Shown here piece after piece: positions 33,300 to 44,899 of a stretch of DNA of 64,000 nucleotides. Source of the stretch: Metallyticus violacea. Its lineage: Eukaryota; Arthropoda; Insecta; Mantodea; Metallyticidae. The stretch lies in assembly GCA_030762175.1 (NCBI GenBank), contig CM060840.1, positions 42,431,501 through 42,495,500 of the forward strand, written 5' to 3'. Both the position numbers and the translations under genes were made by a program. The notes beneath the pieces are model-generated. The model ran no database searches, had not been told where the DNA came from, and worked only from the letters and a program-made list of their open reading frames with translations. The first letter of the stretch is position 1. Each line of letters opens with the position of its first letter.

Positions 33300-34090
33300 T
33301 ATTGGTGAGCTCTTGTGCTCCCAAACGCGCTCACTTTAAATCCAGGAAATCTTTGATTCCTCATTGGGGAGCTCATGATCATTCGATGTATTTACATCCT
33401 CGCCAACAGATGTTTTTAGATTCCTTTCTAACTTTGACGAATTTCGGAGCATCTTCAGCAACTAAGGATACAAAAATCTATTGTTCGGCTCATGCCGGAC
33501 ATCTGAATGCACTTAGCTTTTGTCACAATAGAGAGAGACCATTATCAGTAAGTGAGAGCACAAAAGATAACAAGAAGCAGCCTTTTCCCTCTATTCAAAG
33601 AGGTATCGTCCAGGTAACCAAGAATACATTTTTGCAATACAAGAAATGTCTCTGCTTGTTATATATTTTTGTAATACAAGAAAAGTTTCTGCTTGTTACT
33701 ACAAGCTATATAATATTTAATAATTATTACTATTTAAATACATTCACTCTCGAGCATGCGCGGGTATGAGGACCTGTAACAAACCTCACATCTCTTTTAT
33801 ATGACTATAAGGCCCTTTTTTCCTTCACTGATTCTGATCAGAATAGAGAAATATATGGAAGGTTTTCTAATCTAATGAACATTGCAGGAATCTGCCCTTT
33901 TCGGATTTTTTTTTTTTTTTTTTGCAATCTTAATATTCATTACAGTTTTTTTGTTTTCATAATCAAACCAGGTAATATTTATAATTTTCATGCAGAAGAA
34001 TGTTAATTATTGTAATTTTTCGAAGTTTCTGCACAAAACTGCGCATCTTGTCAACGCACCTCACCTGGTTATGACAGAAAATTATGATAG
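33300..34090. other. No gene identified; T-run at 33906-33923
   Basis: A 155-codon open frame (33302-33769, plus) has no recognisable domain. Its last third reads through AT-rich sequence containing a near-repeat of ATACAAGAAA...TCTGCTTGTTA. Unassigned. Confidence 0.35.
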
Positions 34091-34097
34091 ATGGAGC

Positions 34098-34310
34098 CTA
34101 GTAGCTTCCCGATACAAAAGTTGACGTTTTGCGGCCTTTACGAGAATCCTCTTCAGTGGCAATGAAGTCATTTATCTTGCTGTATTCCTTCTTGGCGGTT
34201 TCCCAAACACGACGTAGTCCCTGTGCAATACATGCCATATGTTTAATGTTGGGTACATGATCTTCAATTGTTGGAAGCAGAAAACATATAGCATCCTTGA
34301 TCAGTACCAC
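34098..34310 (-). pseudogene. Possible PLE 3'-end scrap with hammerhead-like signature
   Basis: On the minus strand, CTGAAGA (34150-34156 reversed) is followed about 20 nt later by GGCCGCAAAACGTC, close to the order CUGANGA, stem II, GAAA, CGUC of hammerheads in PLE terminal repeats. However, an inserted C splits the GAAA, and stem I does not pair. The 70-codon frame covering it ends INDFIATEEDSRKGRKTSTF and is not otherwise recognised. Confidence 0.25.
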
Positions 34311-34319
34311 AACCCTGAC

Positions 34320-35370
34320 TTTTTATATTGTATGCCCCAAGGTATCATTGTTCATTTTATTTTCCTCTTTTCCATTAACTCCAAGGTTCATGCAAGTACC
34401 ACAGGTCAAATAGCTATGTCCTGTAGTCAAAAAGTTAAATATTTTTACTCACTGTAGTATTATTTAATTCATTTTGTATCACAAAAATATTACTAAACAG
34501 CACTAAAATGCAAAAACAAATGTTGCTATATTAACAACTGAAAAACGTTATAGTGCTTGTATCCACCATTGACTCTATTGATGAAGTAGTATAATGTGTT
34601 ATGTATTCAGATTTATATCGATTAAATATTCACTTTATTGAGCTTATTTTTGATAAAATAGGATGAGCACGAGGACCTCAACTCTTTCCACGTAAAACGT
34701 GAACATTTAATTCTTTGGCACTTTATACCATTTGATCTCTCTTCAAGCTACTTCTAGAGTAAATTTTATATATAAGTTTAAATTTTTTATTTCTGGGTAA
34801 TTCTAAGAACCGTAGTTTTAAAGATGTATTTTACTAAGTCTTCCACATTTATCGATGTTTTGTGGCTCGAAAAGTCTTGATAGTCATGCGATAGCGTGGG
34901 TTTGAGTAAGCTTCGGGTGTTTAATTCCGTGTTTTAGATATATTTCAGTAATTATGGATCCCATAACGAAAAAGAGAAATTAAAGTGTTAACCCATTATA
35001 GACTAGCCTTATTTTTGTTACACACTGGACGAAGAGAAGGACAAAACGGTTAACAATAAACTACGGTCATTTAATTGAATATATCTTCTGTAAATTAATT
35101 TATGTAATTTATTTCATTTTTCTTTAAGATAAATAAATTACTAATATGCTGTTTAATTATCAATAACCCTGTGCATAATATTTAAATGAAAACGCAACTT
35201 TATGCAAGTTCTACAAATATTGTTCATCCGGTTAGTTAACTTAAATCTTCTACACTATAGAAACCCATGTTGGTCTTCTCACTATGTGTACCACACACAT
35301 AAAATTCACATATCACATAAAAAGTGTTTTGGGGTGTGCTGTATAAGTAGCAAATTTGATAGTTTTCTTT
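34320..35370. other. No gene seen
   Basis: AT-rich, no open frame above 60 codons after 34457 and no repeat structure noticed. Confidence 0.4.
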
Positions 35371-35372
35371 TA

Positions 35373-35432
35373 GTTTAATGTTTCGGCGTCGGAGATTTTT
35401 TCACAAGCTTCTTCCTAAGGGCAGTCACTACT
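35373..35432 (-). repeat. Degenerate hammerhead-like PLE terminus
   Basis: On the minus strand, CTTAGGA (35413-35419 reversed) matches CUGANGA with one change (G5 to T). It is followed by AGAAGCTTGTG and, about 25 nt on, by GCCGAAACATTAAAC, which resembles the GAAACGUUAAAC end seen in PLE hammerheads. Stem II is only partly pairable, so this would be a dead relic. Confidence 0.3.
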
Positions 35433-35434
35433 TT

Positions 35435-37945
35435 CATTCCTCATTACTATTATTTAGCTGCACTATTAGTTATTTCATGTACTAAATCAAAAAACAATAG
35501 ACGTACTGCACAGATAAACTGCGGCTGAGTAACCAATGTCTAAAGATTGATTATTAGCATCATCGATGAAACAAAGGACTCTCTTGTAAATGTTTTCAGT
35601 TAAAACTTGAAAATTAAAGAATACAGCTGTCAGATTGCAAATACAATATTCAAAAGAAGGTCATTTTGGGTCCGCACTGAATTTTCATAAGAATGAATAT
35701 AGTATGTAACTTGCAAAATTTAATCATAAATTAGGAAGCATTTATTATTGCTTTAATCATATCAAATGCAATTTTACTTATTATACCTTTTAATGATTTT
35801 AATATTCAAATAATAAGTTTCCTACCAATTAATCAAATCTCTTTTTGAACTTATTAATTCGACAAATTTGGAGTTTTTGTGAAAAAGTCATGAATATGAA
35901 CTCTACAACATTATTATTGCAAGTTTACTAATAGTTTCAAAAATATATGGGCAAAAATAAATCCCCCCTTGGTCTATGGAGGATTAAAGGATTAATATTT
36001 GCTTATATAGATGTGCAAGCTTGTCTCTACATTATCTCTTTATAGGCATACAAATACCACTGAAGTCTTGCTGCTGTGCAACAGAACTTCCTCTCTTCTC
36101 AAAGAAGCACTTGCATAATTAACATAAATGCTAGTGGTTTACATAAAAACGTAACGTTCTCTTGTAACAGCGGTTCTTTCGACCTTTTTAATCCAATAAA
36201 AAGCTCTCTCTACTCCGTTCGATAGTGGCTGTATTTTCCTTCTAATTTCTTAAGAGGGCTCTCACAGAATTGGCGCCAGCATCAGATGATTGAAAGTGGG
36301 TACTGAGTACACACCAGTGCTTTAATCTTTCCTGTTCTTATATTTTTTTCTGAAACCTCTAAAACTCACCATGTATAATAAAGAATTGTCTCCATTGTAA
36401 ATGCATAAATAAATGGAAAGAAAGAACAAATGCTGAATACCTGTATACTGCTTTGCAATTAAAGAAATGGCAGCTATCTGTTGCTTGAATAGCACACGAG
36501 GTGCTTAACATAAGCTCTCTTAAACTGCTTTCAGCTTTTACACATGTTCATTATGTAGAAATAAAACACGGGTGCCGACAGGGAATTTTCAAAGCAGAAC
36601 ACAAATATAGGGATAAGCTTTGTAAGGACTAAAAATTGCACAAAATATTATTTTATGATGTTTTATAATTAGAAAGTACGGTATAATTATTTATATTATA
36701 CATCATGTCTGGCATTTTAGTACCTACCACGCGTTTATAATTTAAGTGCAGCGTTATTCCCTGCAGCATTATTTAGTGTTTGTAATACATATTTGCAAGT
36801 CTTGAAGTTGCGAGAAGTATAACATCCGAATATAATTTTATCGCTTCCGAATAGCTTTAATTATTGATTAGCCTAAAAATAGAACTCTTTAATTACTTGT
36901 TTGTGAAAACGCAAGGATAAAATGTTGCAGTTTAGAAAATGTGTTGTTATAACGCTACAGATTATTCTCGGCACATTAAACGACAAAACAAGGAATTAAA
37001 TAAATTAATATTTAATAATGTCATGACTATTCCTGCTTTAATATATAGAAGCAAATAATTTATTACGACATTACGTATATTAAGCAGCAGCTCTGAGGCT
37101 CTTCAGGAGAACAAAAAAGTTTGCAAAGTTAAATAAATTTAGTATGAGAATATAAAGAATAAACTTAATGTACGCTTGTTAAATAATAATAATAATAATA
37201 ATATAGAAATAACTGGAAAACTCATTCAAAATGTGTAGAGGTTGATAGACTGCCCACTTTGTTCAAAGTTAGAAACCTTATGGCTGACATGACAAGCAAA
37301 CCAAGGAAGAGATGGAGTGACATGTGACGTCGGAACAAGCATTAAACTGCCCCCAATTGCCTACCCCTTGAAGTACTGATATTCTCAAACTCTGCTTAGA
37401 GTCACACTTCCAAATATTACAACTTTTTATATACCTGGTAAGTTTTAATAGCAATATTTTGTGTTTAAAAACACAGCTTAGTAACAAAAGCAGAGTATGT
37501 ACCTATATTTTGAAAAAAAAAATTGAATAATTTCTTTTCGTATATAAGCACTTATAATTTCCACAAATACCTTGATAATTGCAGTTGTTGTAGTGGTGAT
37601 GGGATGGCAGCAGTAGTAAGTAGTAGTGGCAGTGGTAGTAGTAGTGTAATTATTATTTTGCATTATTACAATAAAACTTCAACAGGTGCATGGGTTCAAA
37701 TAACCATTCTTGCTTTAATAATGCACTAGTCCATTTATTTGATTTCACATACAAAATAAATTAGATGTTAGATATTCCATTATAAACTTCAAATAAATAT
37801 ACATATATTTTAACAGTAAAGTAAACACAAAAAGAAATGAATAAAATGGATTTGTTTACCCCACTTCCTTCCCTTTTATCGCTCTTTTTAGACTGAGCTA
37901 TTTCGCTTTTGTCAGAAGTTTACTTAGTTTCTTGCTTGCATACTT
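35435..37945. other. No gene seen; (AAT)n at 37181-37203
   Basis: Short open frames near 37278-37729 are created by GTA/TAC-rich sequence (37580-37650). Nothing else was supported. Confidence 0.4.
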
Positions 37946-37947
37946 TT

Positions 37948-38190
37948 AATAGTGTTTAACGCCCGTTCTTACTACTATGACATCACTGGTTTTAGACACT
38001 GATGAAAACGAGATGACAAATTAAGAGGAAAAACAACTCTTTTTTGTTTGTTTTTTGTTTTGTTAAGGAAGCGCTCAAGACGTAAATTTGGGATACCTCC
38101 CCAGAATTAGCCATTCATGATGAAAGAGGAAAAAGCCTTAGCCAGGAAGAACAGCTCTGACGCTAATCGAACTGCAAATCTCTCTATACA
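37948..38190 (-). mobile_element. SINE family B copy, minus strand, degenerate
   Basis: It begins with the reversed tail TAGTGTTTAACGCCCGTTCT. It continues through GATGAAAACGAGATGACAAA (reversed TTATCATTTCAT region) and GGGATACCTCCCCAGAATTA to a decayed head near GACGCTAATCGAACTGC. A poly-T expansion sits in the middle. Confidence 0.65.
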
Positions 38191-38654
38191 AATCTATACT
38201 TTATCGCCTCACCATCTATGTAGATGTTTTAAATAAAATACATATCTATTAACTCTGGGATACTCAAATACTTTTAATTTACATAAGAACTTTATAACAA
38301 CAAATGTACTATATCAAGGTTGTGTTATGATTTACATGCGTATCCGTGGAAAAACCCTTGCCTTTCTACCCATCGGTCGTTCCTGCTGTTTCTCTCTACA
38401 GCCTTCTGTGCTTCCTATGAAGTACAAAACATGTCATTAAGTTTTGGAAAATGTGTTAATATTCATAGGATATTAAATGTAGAATCACAAATTCCTACAG
38501 CGTTTCACAGCATTTTAAGAATCAAATGTATTATCAAATTTATTCTGTTCTTTAAACAATTACCTCGATTAAGAAGTAAGCAAAATGGTACATGTTGGAA
38601 CAAATGTCTGTTGAAGCGACAGCGCAAATTTGGAATTGTATATTTTAGATTTGT

Positions 38655-39165
38655 AAAATGTTGTTAGCATAGTAGGCACATCAATATGCCCGAGAGGGGT
38701 CTTTAAATTTGAAAGGGGACACTAAGCGCATGCGTGAAAAGATGAGGCGTTAGTTTCTTTAGAAGTTGAGAAGTTGCCTTCTACTTCCTCGTTTCTTCGT
38801 GAGATGTGAAGCCAAAAGGACGAGCCAGATCCTCTACAGGGTCATCTATGGATTAGAGGCATAATATTTAGTCAAAGATGCAAACAGATATCAATGAACT
38901 AGTTTCAACATGAAATAAATATTATAATTTTATTCATAACAATTATTAGATAAAATTACTTTCTTTAATACTTATTAATTTATAGAACAATTATGTGACA
39001 AATTAAAAGCGACTAAACTCTCACTACGCCCCCCTATTGTCAGGTTATTTAGGTACTAATAAGTGTAGACAGTACGCGAATGCTACTCAAATTGAATATA
39101 TTAGGTTATAGGCGATGGGCAGATAGTTGGTAACGTGACAATATTCCAAGAACGGATGATAAAAA
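38655..39165 (+). repeat. Unclassified dispersed repeat X, copy 1
   Basis: Collinear with 49205-49720 over about 500 bp. Shared blocks include CAATATGCCC(T)GAGAGG, GCGCATGCGTG, GTGAAGCCAAA, CAGATCC(C/T)CT, CATCTATG, TTTCAAT(A/G)AACTA, an ACTTATTA block, GTGAC(A/G)AAT(A/T)AAA and GTAACG(C/T)GACAATATT. There is no coding frame in common. Boundaries are by eye. Confidence 0.7.
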
Positions 39166-39169
39166 ACAG

Positions 39170-40262
39170 AATTTAATCAAAGTCGTGGATCTAAAGTATT
39201 GTATCAATAATAATGTTTGTATTTAAAACCTATTATTATTGTCATTGATACCTTTGTTTAGTTATCCGTTTAACTAAGATATTAACTAGACCGATAGATA
39301 ACCTAATAACAAAAATATATTAAATTTATAATTGCTGTCTCACATCATTTCCCATCCTAACGTTGCTTTCAACATAAAAATACATACAATTTTTAAAAAT
39401 AATACAAAGTCTGTGGTGCATTAAGAAAACCGGTCGTGTGCAAATGAATGGAGTGTTTTAAGCGCCTAAAGGAAGTTACCAGAAGTTGTTCTTATAACAG
39501 GGAAACTCAGAGAGACTAAGTTACCTCGTTAATGAAGTCGAGAAGGATTAAGTTAGAACAGCTTTATCGTTTTCAACACCGAAAGGAGTAGAGGACTGGC
39601 CAATGGCGTAGGTCTGAATAGCAAGCTACTATGAGAAGTGGTAGGTGCTAGAAGATTGAGGCTATAGTAGATAATGCCTACTTCATAAAAATCTCTAGCT
39701 GTACAAGAACTAGCTGTGTGTTACAAGAGAGAGGTCTGTGTAAACCTCGAAATCAGAGACTAGCAGAGATTACACTGGAGAAAATGAATTTGTAGCTCAG
39801 CAACTACATTCTCTATGCTTCTTTTTCCCATTAGCTTTATTAATTTTCACTAAGTAATATTTAATTCTAATCAAAATTAATTTAGAGCACAATTAACGCG
39901 AAAAAGATCAACAGTACGCAAAAGACTTAGAAATCACTATTGTATATTTAAGTGAGAGAACAAATACCTCCAAAATCCTCAATAAAGAAATAAAATGTTT
40001 TATCTGTTCTGCTATATATTTGAGCAAGAATTTTAGCATTTTATTTTGTATAAAAGTAAACATCTCAGTTCCCAAATCATTGCTCATAGAATTCGTCTCC
40101 CAAACAAAATGTATTTTGCTGTTTGTTAAGAGTTTATTTGCTGCCATCATTCCTCAATAGTGATTGAGCATTGAATTCATGCGCCTATGGTTGTTTACCT
40201 GCCTGAAGATCAGTGATTATAATTGTAATGTAATACTCCCTTTGATCATCCGTTGCTGTAGA
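39170..40262. other. No gene seen
   Basis: Best open frame 80 codons (39908-40150, minus), AT-rich and without motif. Confidence 0.4.
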
Positions 40263-40263
40263 A

Positions 40264-40400
40264 CAGCGGTCCTGAAAATGTGGCCCGTGGACCGCCGGGT
40301 GTTCTCAAAGCATTAGAGTACTGTTAATACAATTTATTCTTAATTTTATAGATAAAATAATGAATTACGAGAAGCAAATTTAATATACACTGTGAATTTA
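40264..40400 (+). mobile_element. hAT-like element fragment (left end)
   Basis: CAGCGGTCCTGAAAATGTGG, then CCCGTGGACCGCCGGGTG and GCATTAGAGTACT and ATGAATTACGAGAAGCAAAT. These match the left end of the element at 5214 (CAGCGGTTCTGAAACTGTG, GTATCAGAGTACT, ATTAATTACGAGAAAACAAA). The right end is missing, so this is a truncated copy. Confidence 0.6.
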
Positions 40401-40520
40401 GACAAATATTTGTTCCGCAGGGGAGGGAGTTTTAAAAAGGTAAGCCAAAACATGGACCAGATAGAACACTGATTTCCCCGTCTTTCGACAGCAAACTCGC
40501 TTGCCTCACCGGACTATATC

Positions 40521-40735
40521 GGTTCTGATGGTGTAGTGATAGCCATACTTGCCTCCTAGACCCAAGATCGCGAATTCAACCCCGGCCAGGATCGATGGAT
40601 TTTTCTGGCGTAAAATTCTTAAGTATGGCTTTCGGAAAGGAAATAAAGCCGAGGGTTACGCGTTGTACATTTGCGGCATGAAAAAAAAAAAAAAAACTCA
40701 AGAAGAAGCCTCTGAGCAAAATTTATCTTTCAAAA
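40521..40735 (+). mobile_element. SINE family A copy, plus strand
   Basis: Head GGTTCTGATGGTGTAGTGAT, CATACTTGCCTCCTAGACCC and box B region GAATTCAACCCCGGCCAGGA, body GGCTTTCGGAAAGGAAATAA and GCCTCTGAGCAAAATTTATC. The 3' third is missing, and an A-run of 16 interrupts the body at 40681-40696. Confidence 0.8.
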
Positions 40736-40869
40736 ACGAAATATAATATACAGCATCATTCCTCTCATTCAAAAATTAAAGTTAACGACTAATGTGCCTT
40801 CATATTTACCAGTTATTGTTCATATGAATGTTCACTATTTTAATTTAATACCAATGGAATGTTTTATCG

Positions 40870-40871
<2 letters not shown>

Positions 40872-40910
<39 letters not shown>
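40872..40910. repeat. (ATT)n microsatellite
   Basis: Thirteen ATT units. An open frame across it is poly-Ile/Tyr and not a gene. Confidence 0.9.
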
Positions 40911-40911
<1 letters not shown>

Positions 40912-41290
40912 TTTCCAAAATTCATTATCTCCAGTTCCAAAAATTCTGGTCATATTTCATGTATTTTTCCCTTGTATACCTTCTGCCACCTCTGTGGTGG
41001 GTAGAAGTAGCATTGTTTTGATGTCTTCCGTAATAAGTATAGCACACTAGTCGTCATGTTTTTGCTACGCCTATGGTTTTCTTGAAGGGTATTGTTTTCA
41101 CTCTTTCCTGTCAACCATGTTCGCTTTTGTAGGATAGATTCATGTGATTTGCTTGCCATAATATGCTAGACTGTATAATATTTTTGTATCAAATAATTTT
41201 ATTGCTTTTTCTAATGTTAGGACTTGCAATTTTTCTTTGAATTAATTGTTACCATGTTCTGGACTGTCCTGCCTATCACGCATGTGCTGC

Positions 41291-41564
41291 ATTACCGTCA
41301 CGGGTGGCAGAGGTCGTTAAGGCGCGGACTCGTGAACGGGAAGTCTGAGGTTCGATTCCCGCCAGGACCGTCCTTCATGACTGAGATGTTTTCAGGTTTC
41401 CCTTAGTCCTCATAAATGGCAAATGCCGGAAGGTACTCTAAACTTAGGCCTGGAACGTATCCTTCTTTCAATAAAATCCTTTCGAAATATACCATTTCAT
41501 CTCATGTATCACCAGTGTTCACCGCCTGTGGTGCCTCAGTAGTAAACACGTGCACCATAAAAAT
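41291..41564 (+). mobile_element. SINE family B copy, plus strand, full length
   Basis: Complete head CGGGTGGCAGAGGTCGTTAA, GGACTCGTGAACGGGAAG, box B GAGGTTCGATTCCCGCCAGG, body TCCTCATAAATGGCAAATGC and tail CACCGCCTGTGGTGCCTCAG, TAGTAAACACG. TGTGCTGC at 41283-41290 and 41565-41572 is an exact 8-bp target duplication. Confidence 0.87.
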
Positions 41565-41572
41565 TGTGCTGC

Positions 41573-42445
41573 TTGGTTCTTACGTTATTCCAAGATATTT
41601 AATAATTTGTTATTTCTGTTTTCTCTGTTTACGATAATTCCGGCTTAAATAGGCGTCCCTTCTCCCCGTTCTGTATAGCGTTAGGGTTTTTAATATGTTT
41701 ATATAACATTTGCGTTTTTTTGGCACCAATTTCCATGAAGGAAGTCCATCGCAGTGTAGCTTTTTCAGGTCTGTTGATCCGATCGCTATATTATCAGCAT
41801 AGGCATATCTTTTTATTTATTTCCCTATTTCATTCATTCATTTAAGAAGTTCTTCTGCCGCCAGGATGAACGTACGGGACTCAAAAAATCCCCCCATAGA
41901 GCACTTTTACTGATGCGAAGATATGAGCAAATCTTTAGGTTTCTTGATCACACATTATTTTAACTGGGAGTATGCTCTGCTGTAGGTTTGCCAAAATTAC
42001 GATGATCTTGAAATGCACACATAGGGGTAAGCAACGTAGCAGCATATTGTCGTTCTCATTTCATCAGTGATTCCAACAGCTGCAACGTCAATGTTATGAC
42101 AAGTAGAGTTTGTCTTCGGAATGTTAAACTTGAAGGAATACGTGTCGGAGATGTCTTCAAACAAACCGTACCAAAAGAAGAGACGCCTGCAGAAGGAAGA
42201 AGTGGCGTGATTAACTTGAGTTCTTGGCAATCTTCCGTCTCCCATCGTTAAACTTCGTCACACTTTGTGTTTGGCTAAGGACCGAGAGAAGAGAGAGATT
42301 AATTACTGGGTGAGGTGGATTTTGGTTGACGTGGCTTGCTTACAGAACGAAATAACATAAGAGGCAGAGCTACCAAAGAGGAAAGTCATATTACATGATT
42401 TCATCATTCATTTATCTGCTCTATCTATGGAGAGACGTGAAACTT
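41573..42445. other. No gene seen
   Basis: Open frame 41997-42245 (minus, 82 codons) without motif. No repeat structure noticed. Confidence 0.4.
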
Positions 42446-42448
42446 TAG

Positions 42449-43190
42449 GTATGAGGTCTATTAAAAATATCCGAACATTCAAAATTCTACATCAAAAAGT
42501 GTCGTAGCAAGAAATATCAGAATTTTCAAAATTCTGCACCAAAATCAAATAGAAAAATGCTGTTGGTAGTGCTGAATAACTCTGTTCTTGACTAGGCGCC
42601 TCCCATTTTGTCGCGTGAGGATATCTTACTTCAGTCCAACTGCACACTACTTTCTTTTGCAACAGTGTAGTGAATGTTCTAGAACTATCGAATAACGGGC
42701 TATTATATCAGGGTATTAACATTAAATTTTGTGAGAAGCTTTGTATTCAGACTCATGAAATGATGAAAGAAGCTTGGAGATATTTTTTTTAAGTTGTGTT
42801 CAGTGATATATGAGGTTTAAAAGTCATTGGGAGTCTATAGCTCATGATCTTTGTCCCTCATACCCATTGACATCAACTGACGACGCTCCTTGACCAAAAT
42901 TTATGAAATCATCCATGAAAACGGGACGGCTGATTGTTCAATAAATTAAGAATGTAACATTTATCTGGAATAGTGTCATAAAATCTAACAAAAACTTGAT
43001 ATCCATCGTGTTAAAGCAACGTTTGTCCCTCGGCTGCTCACACAAGAACAGAAAGATAACCGCGTCGCAATCTGTCAGCAGCTGTTGGATCGCGTTAATG
43101 AGGATGCAACTTATGAATACATGAAACTTGAGTCTATGGTTATGATGTTGAGACAAAAGTTCAATCTACACTTGGAATAAATTTACCAAG
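42449..43190 (+). pseudogene. mariner-like transposase relic (N-terminal half)
   Basis: Frame pieces match the mariner (DD34D) transposase order. NIKFCEKLCIQTHEMMKEAW (42718-42777) corresponds to the N-terminal helix-turn-helix, SHWESIAHDL and STDDAP (about 42820-42900) to the ExDDxRxGRP-STDD linker, and KATFVPRLLTQEQKDNRVAI with CQQLLDRVNEDA (about 43010-43110) to the WVPRLLTxEQKxxRV block. VYGYDVETK (about 43135-43160) follows the first catalytic Asp, whose own motif is damaged. Several frameshifts and stops separate these pieces. The second half of the catalytic domain is missing. A possible left end, TATGAGGTCTATTAAAAATA, lies at 42450. Confidence 0.75.
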
Positions 43191-43424
43191 ACATTCATTA
43201 TCATTAGATAAAGCGGCAAAACCTCTTGCGCATGCTTAAGTACCAGAGCTTTTGGAAAAATGATAGGTAGGCTGTCTAAAATTTTGAAGTGCAGTTCTCA
43301 ATATTCTTAAGATTTAACGTGCTATGACTTATGAACAAGGAAAAGTGAATTAGAGATTAGCGTCTTATGGAGCACGTTGTACACTCTGGTCCTAACAACC
43401 ACATCAAAAGCTTAATCAAACAAG

Positions 43425-43961
43425 GTGTCCATCATGACAGCCATTCGCCTCTTGTTTAGCTGCGACGTCATCGCGATTCGTTTCGTCACTCGTTCTAACA
43501 TAATTTACGATTTGTTATACTTTATTAAGTGTATTCTTCATAACCTGCCACACCACTTCTTTCTCTGTGGCACGGAGAGCTGCAATCAGGAACATAATGA
43601 GCTGAGAGAAAAGGCAGCACGGAACTACTTCTTGCTAGTCATGCCCTGTTATGTAGAAAGCTATAGAACTAATTTATTCATCGGCGATTTTATAGAATAT
43701 CCTAAAAGAGTGAACATATCTGAGGATGGTAATATCTCGAGTGATAATTTCTATCTCACCGCACAGTCAAACGGGAAAGTTCATCTGGTATATACATTGT
43801 CTGGATGTTGTGCAGGTGAAAACAGGCTATTTTCAAAGCAATTTTGTAATTTTCGCTCTAACAATCGGTACAGAGCCAACTGTCTCCAATACAAATTAGC
43901 TCTCTGCATTTTTTATTTTATAATCAATGCAATGAATATGTTGATGAATATTTACCATTAG
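43425..43961 (+). CDS. Unassigned open frame, 178 codons
   Basis: The part from about 43560 to 43830 reads like folded protein (for example NELREKAARNYFLLVMPCYV, then FIGDFIEYPKRVNISEDG) rather than AT-rich noise, and contains several Cys. The first third is hydrophobic and probably noncoding. A GT donor-like site (GATG/GTAATATC) occurs near 43728, and a pyrimidine-rich stretch ending in AG lies near 43577, so an internal exon is conceivable. No family was recognised. It follows directly after a mariner relic, so it may also be part of an unknown element. Confidence 0.15.
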   Translation: MSIMTAIRLLFSCDVIAIRFVTRSNIIYDLLYFIKCILHNLPHHFFLCGTESCNQEHNELREKAARNYFLLVMPCYVESYRTNLFIGDFIEYPKRVNISEDGNISSDNFYLTAQSNGKVHLVYTLSGCCAGENRLFSKQFCNFRSNNRYRANCLQYKLALCIFYFIINAMNMLMNIYH

Positions 43962-44231
43962 TACATAATGCAGCTGTTCGTCTTATCATAAGATTATCTT
44001 CCTTAATACTCTGAGTGTTGATATTTTTTGGTAATTTAATTGAGGTTATTGACAACAAACATTGGTTTGAAAGCTCAATTATATTGCCTAAGAAAAAGTG
44101 TAAGCAAGAGGGAGATTGGGTAAGATGATTGCAATGCGAGAACGATGCCCCATATATATTGACTTTTAGTATAATCATTGCAGTAATTTGACTTCTCTGT
44201 TTGATCTTTCTGAAAACATACACTAATTTTA

Positions 44232-44315
44232 TTAGCTTTTAATACAAAACAAAATAAAGTAACTATTTCGTGAATTTACATGAGGTTCACTATGCAGAAA
44301 CAGATTTTTTAATAG
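44232..44315 (+). repeat. Unclassified dispersed repeat Y, copy 1
   Basis: It shares AATAAAGTAACTATTT, TGAATTTA and GAGG(C/T)TCACT with 49803-49890, in the same order and spacing, ending at CAGAAACAG. It adjoins a SINE B tail fragment here. Confidence 0.6.
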
Positions 44316-44380
44316 CATTTAACGCCCGTTTATACTACTGAGGCACCACAGGTGGAAATCACAGTACAAGGAAATGATAC
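44313..44380 (-). mobile_element. SINE family B 3'-tail fragment, minus strand
   Basis: Reversed tail TAGCATTTAACGCCCGTTTA, then CTACTGAGGCACCACAGGTG, followed by a trace of the ATGATACATTT-like body. The rest of the element is missing. Confidence 0.7.
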
Positions 44381-44657
44381 TTTTACACTCTAACCAAACA
44401 ACCCATCTCTGCTGAAGAGAATCAAGTGGAGATCTAAATTAAATAAAATGCAACTAAACACTTATAATAATTAGCATTTTATACTATTTTTGTATCAATT
44501 ATGTCATATTTCGTGTTGTGATGTAAATATCTTTTAGGAGGCAGTGAAATAATGGGATCGAAGCAGAGGTGATATAATGCATTTTATTTTATTTTGTTCC
44601 AAAAGGACTATGAATATATCTGTAATTGAAAAATTTAAAACAAATGAACATTTGAGG

Positions 44658-44869
44658 TTATAATGCTCAGAGGCCTCTTCTTTCAGGCTTGAGGTTCTTT
44701 AAAATGCTGTAAATCAACGACATGGGACCACGGCTCTATTTCCCTTCCGAAGGAAGGCATACTTAGGAATTCTACGGCTGAAAAAATCCATCAATCATGG
44801 CCGGAATTGAACCCGCGATCTTGGGTTTAGGAGGCAAGTATGGCTACCACTACAGCACCAGGATCGACA
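44658..44869 (-). mobile_element. SINE family A copy, minus strand, 3'-truncated
   Basis: It starts inside the body at TGCTCAGAGGCCTCTTCTTT (reversed) and reaches the full head: GAACCCGCGATCTTGGGTTT, AGGAGGCAAGTATGGCTACC and CAGCACCAGGATCG. The last ~60 bp of the family 3' end are absent. Confidence 0.83.
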
Positions 44870-44899
44870 AATCTTTGACAGTGATAATCATACGAGCCT

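Noticed and set aside
33430..33470. Hammerhead-like string CTGAAGATGCTCCGAAA (minus strand)
   Set aside because: No stem II can form between CTGAAGA and GAAA, and stem III is not self-complementary; more likely chance.
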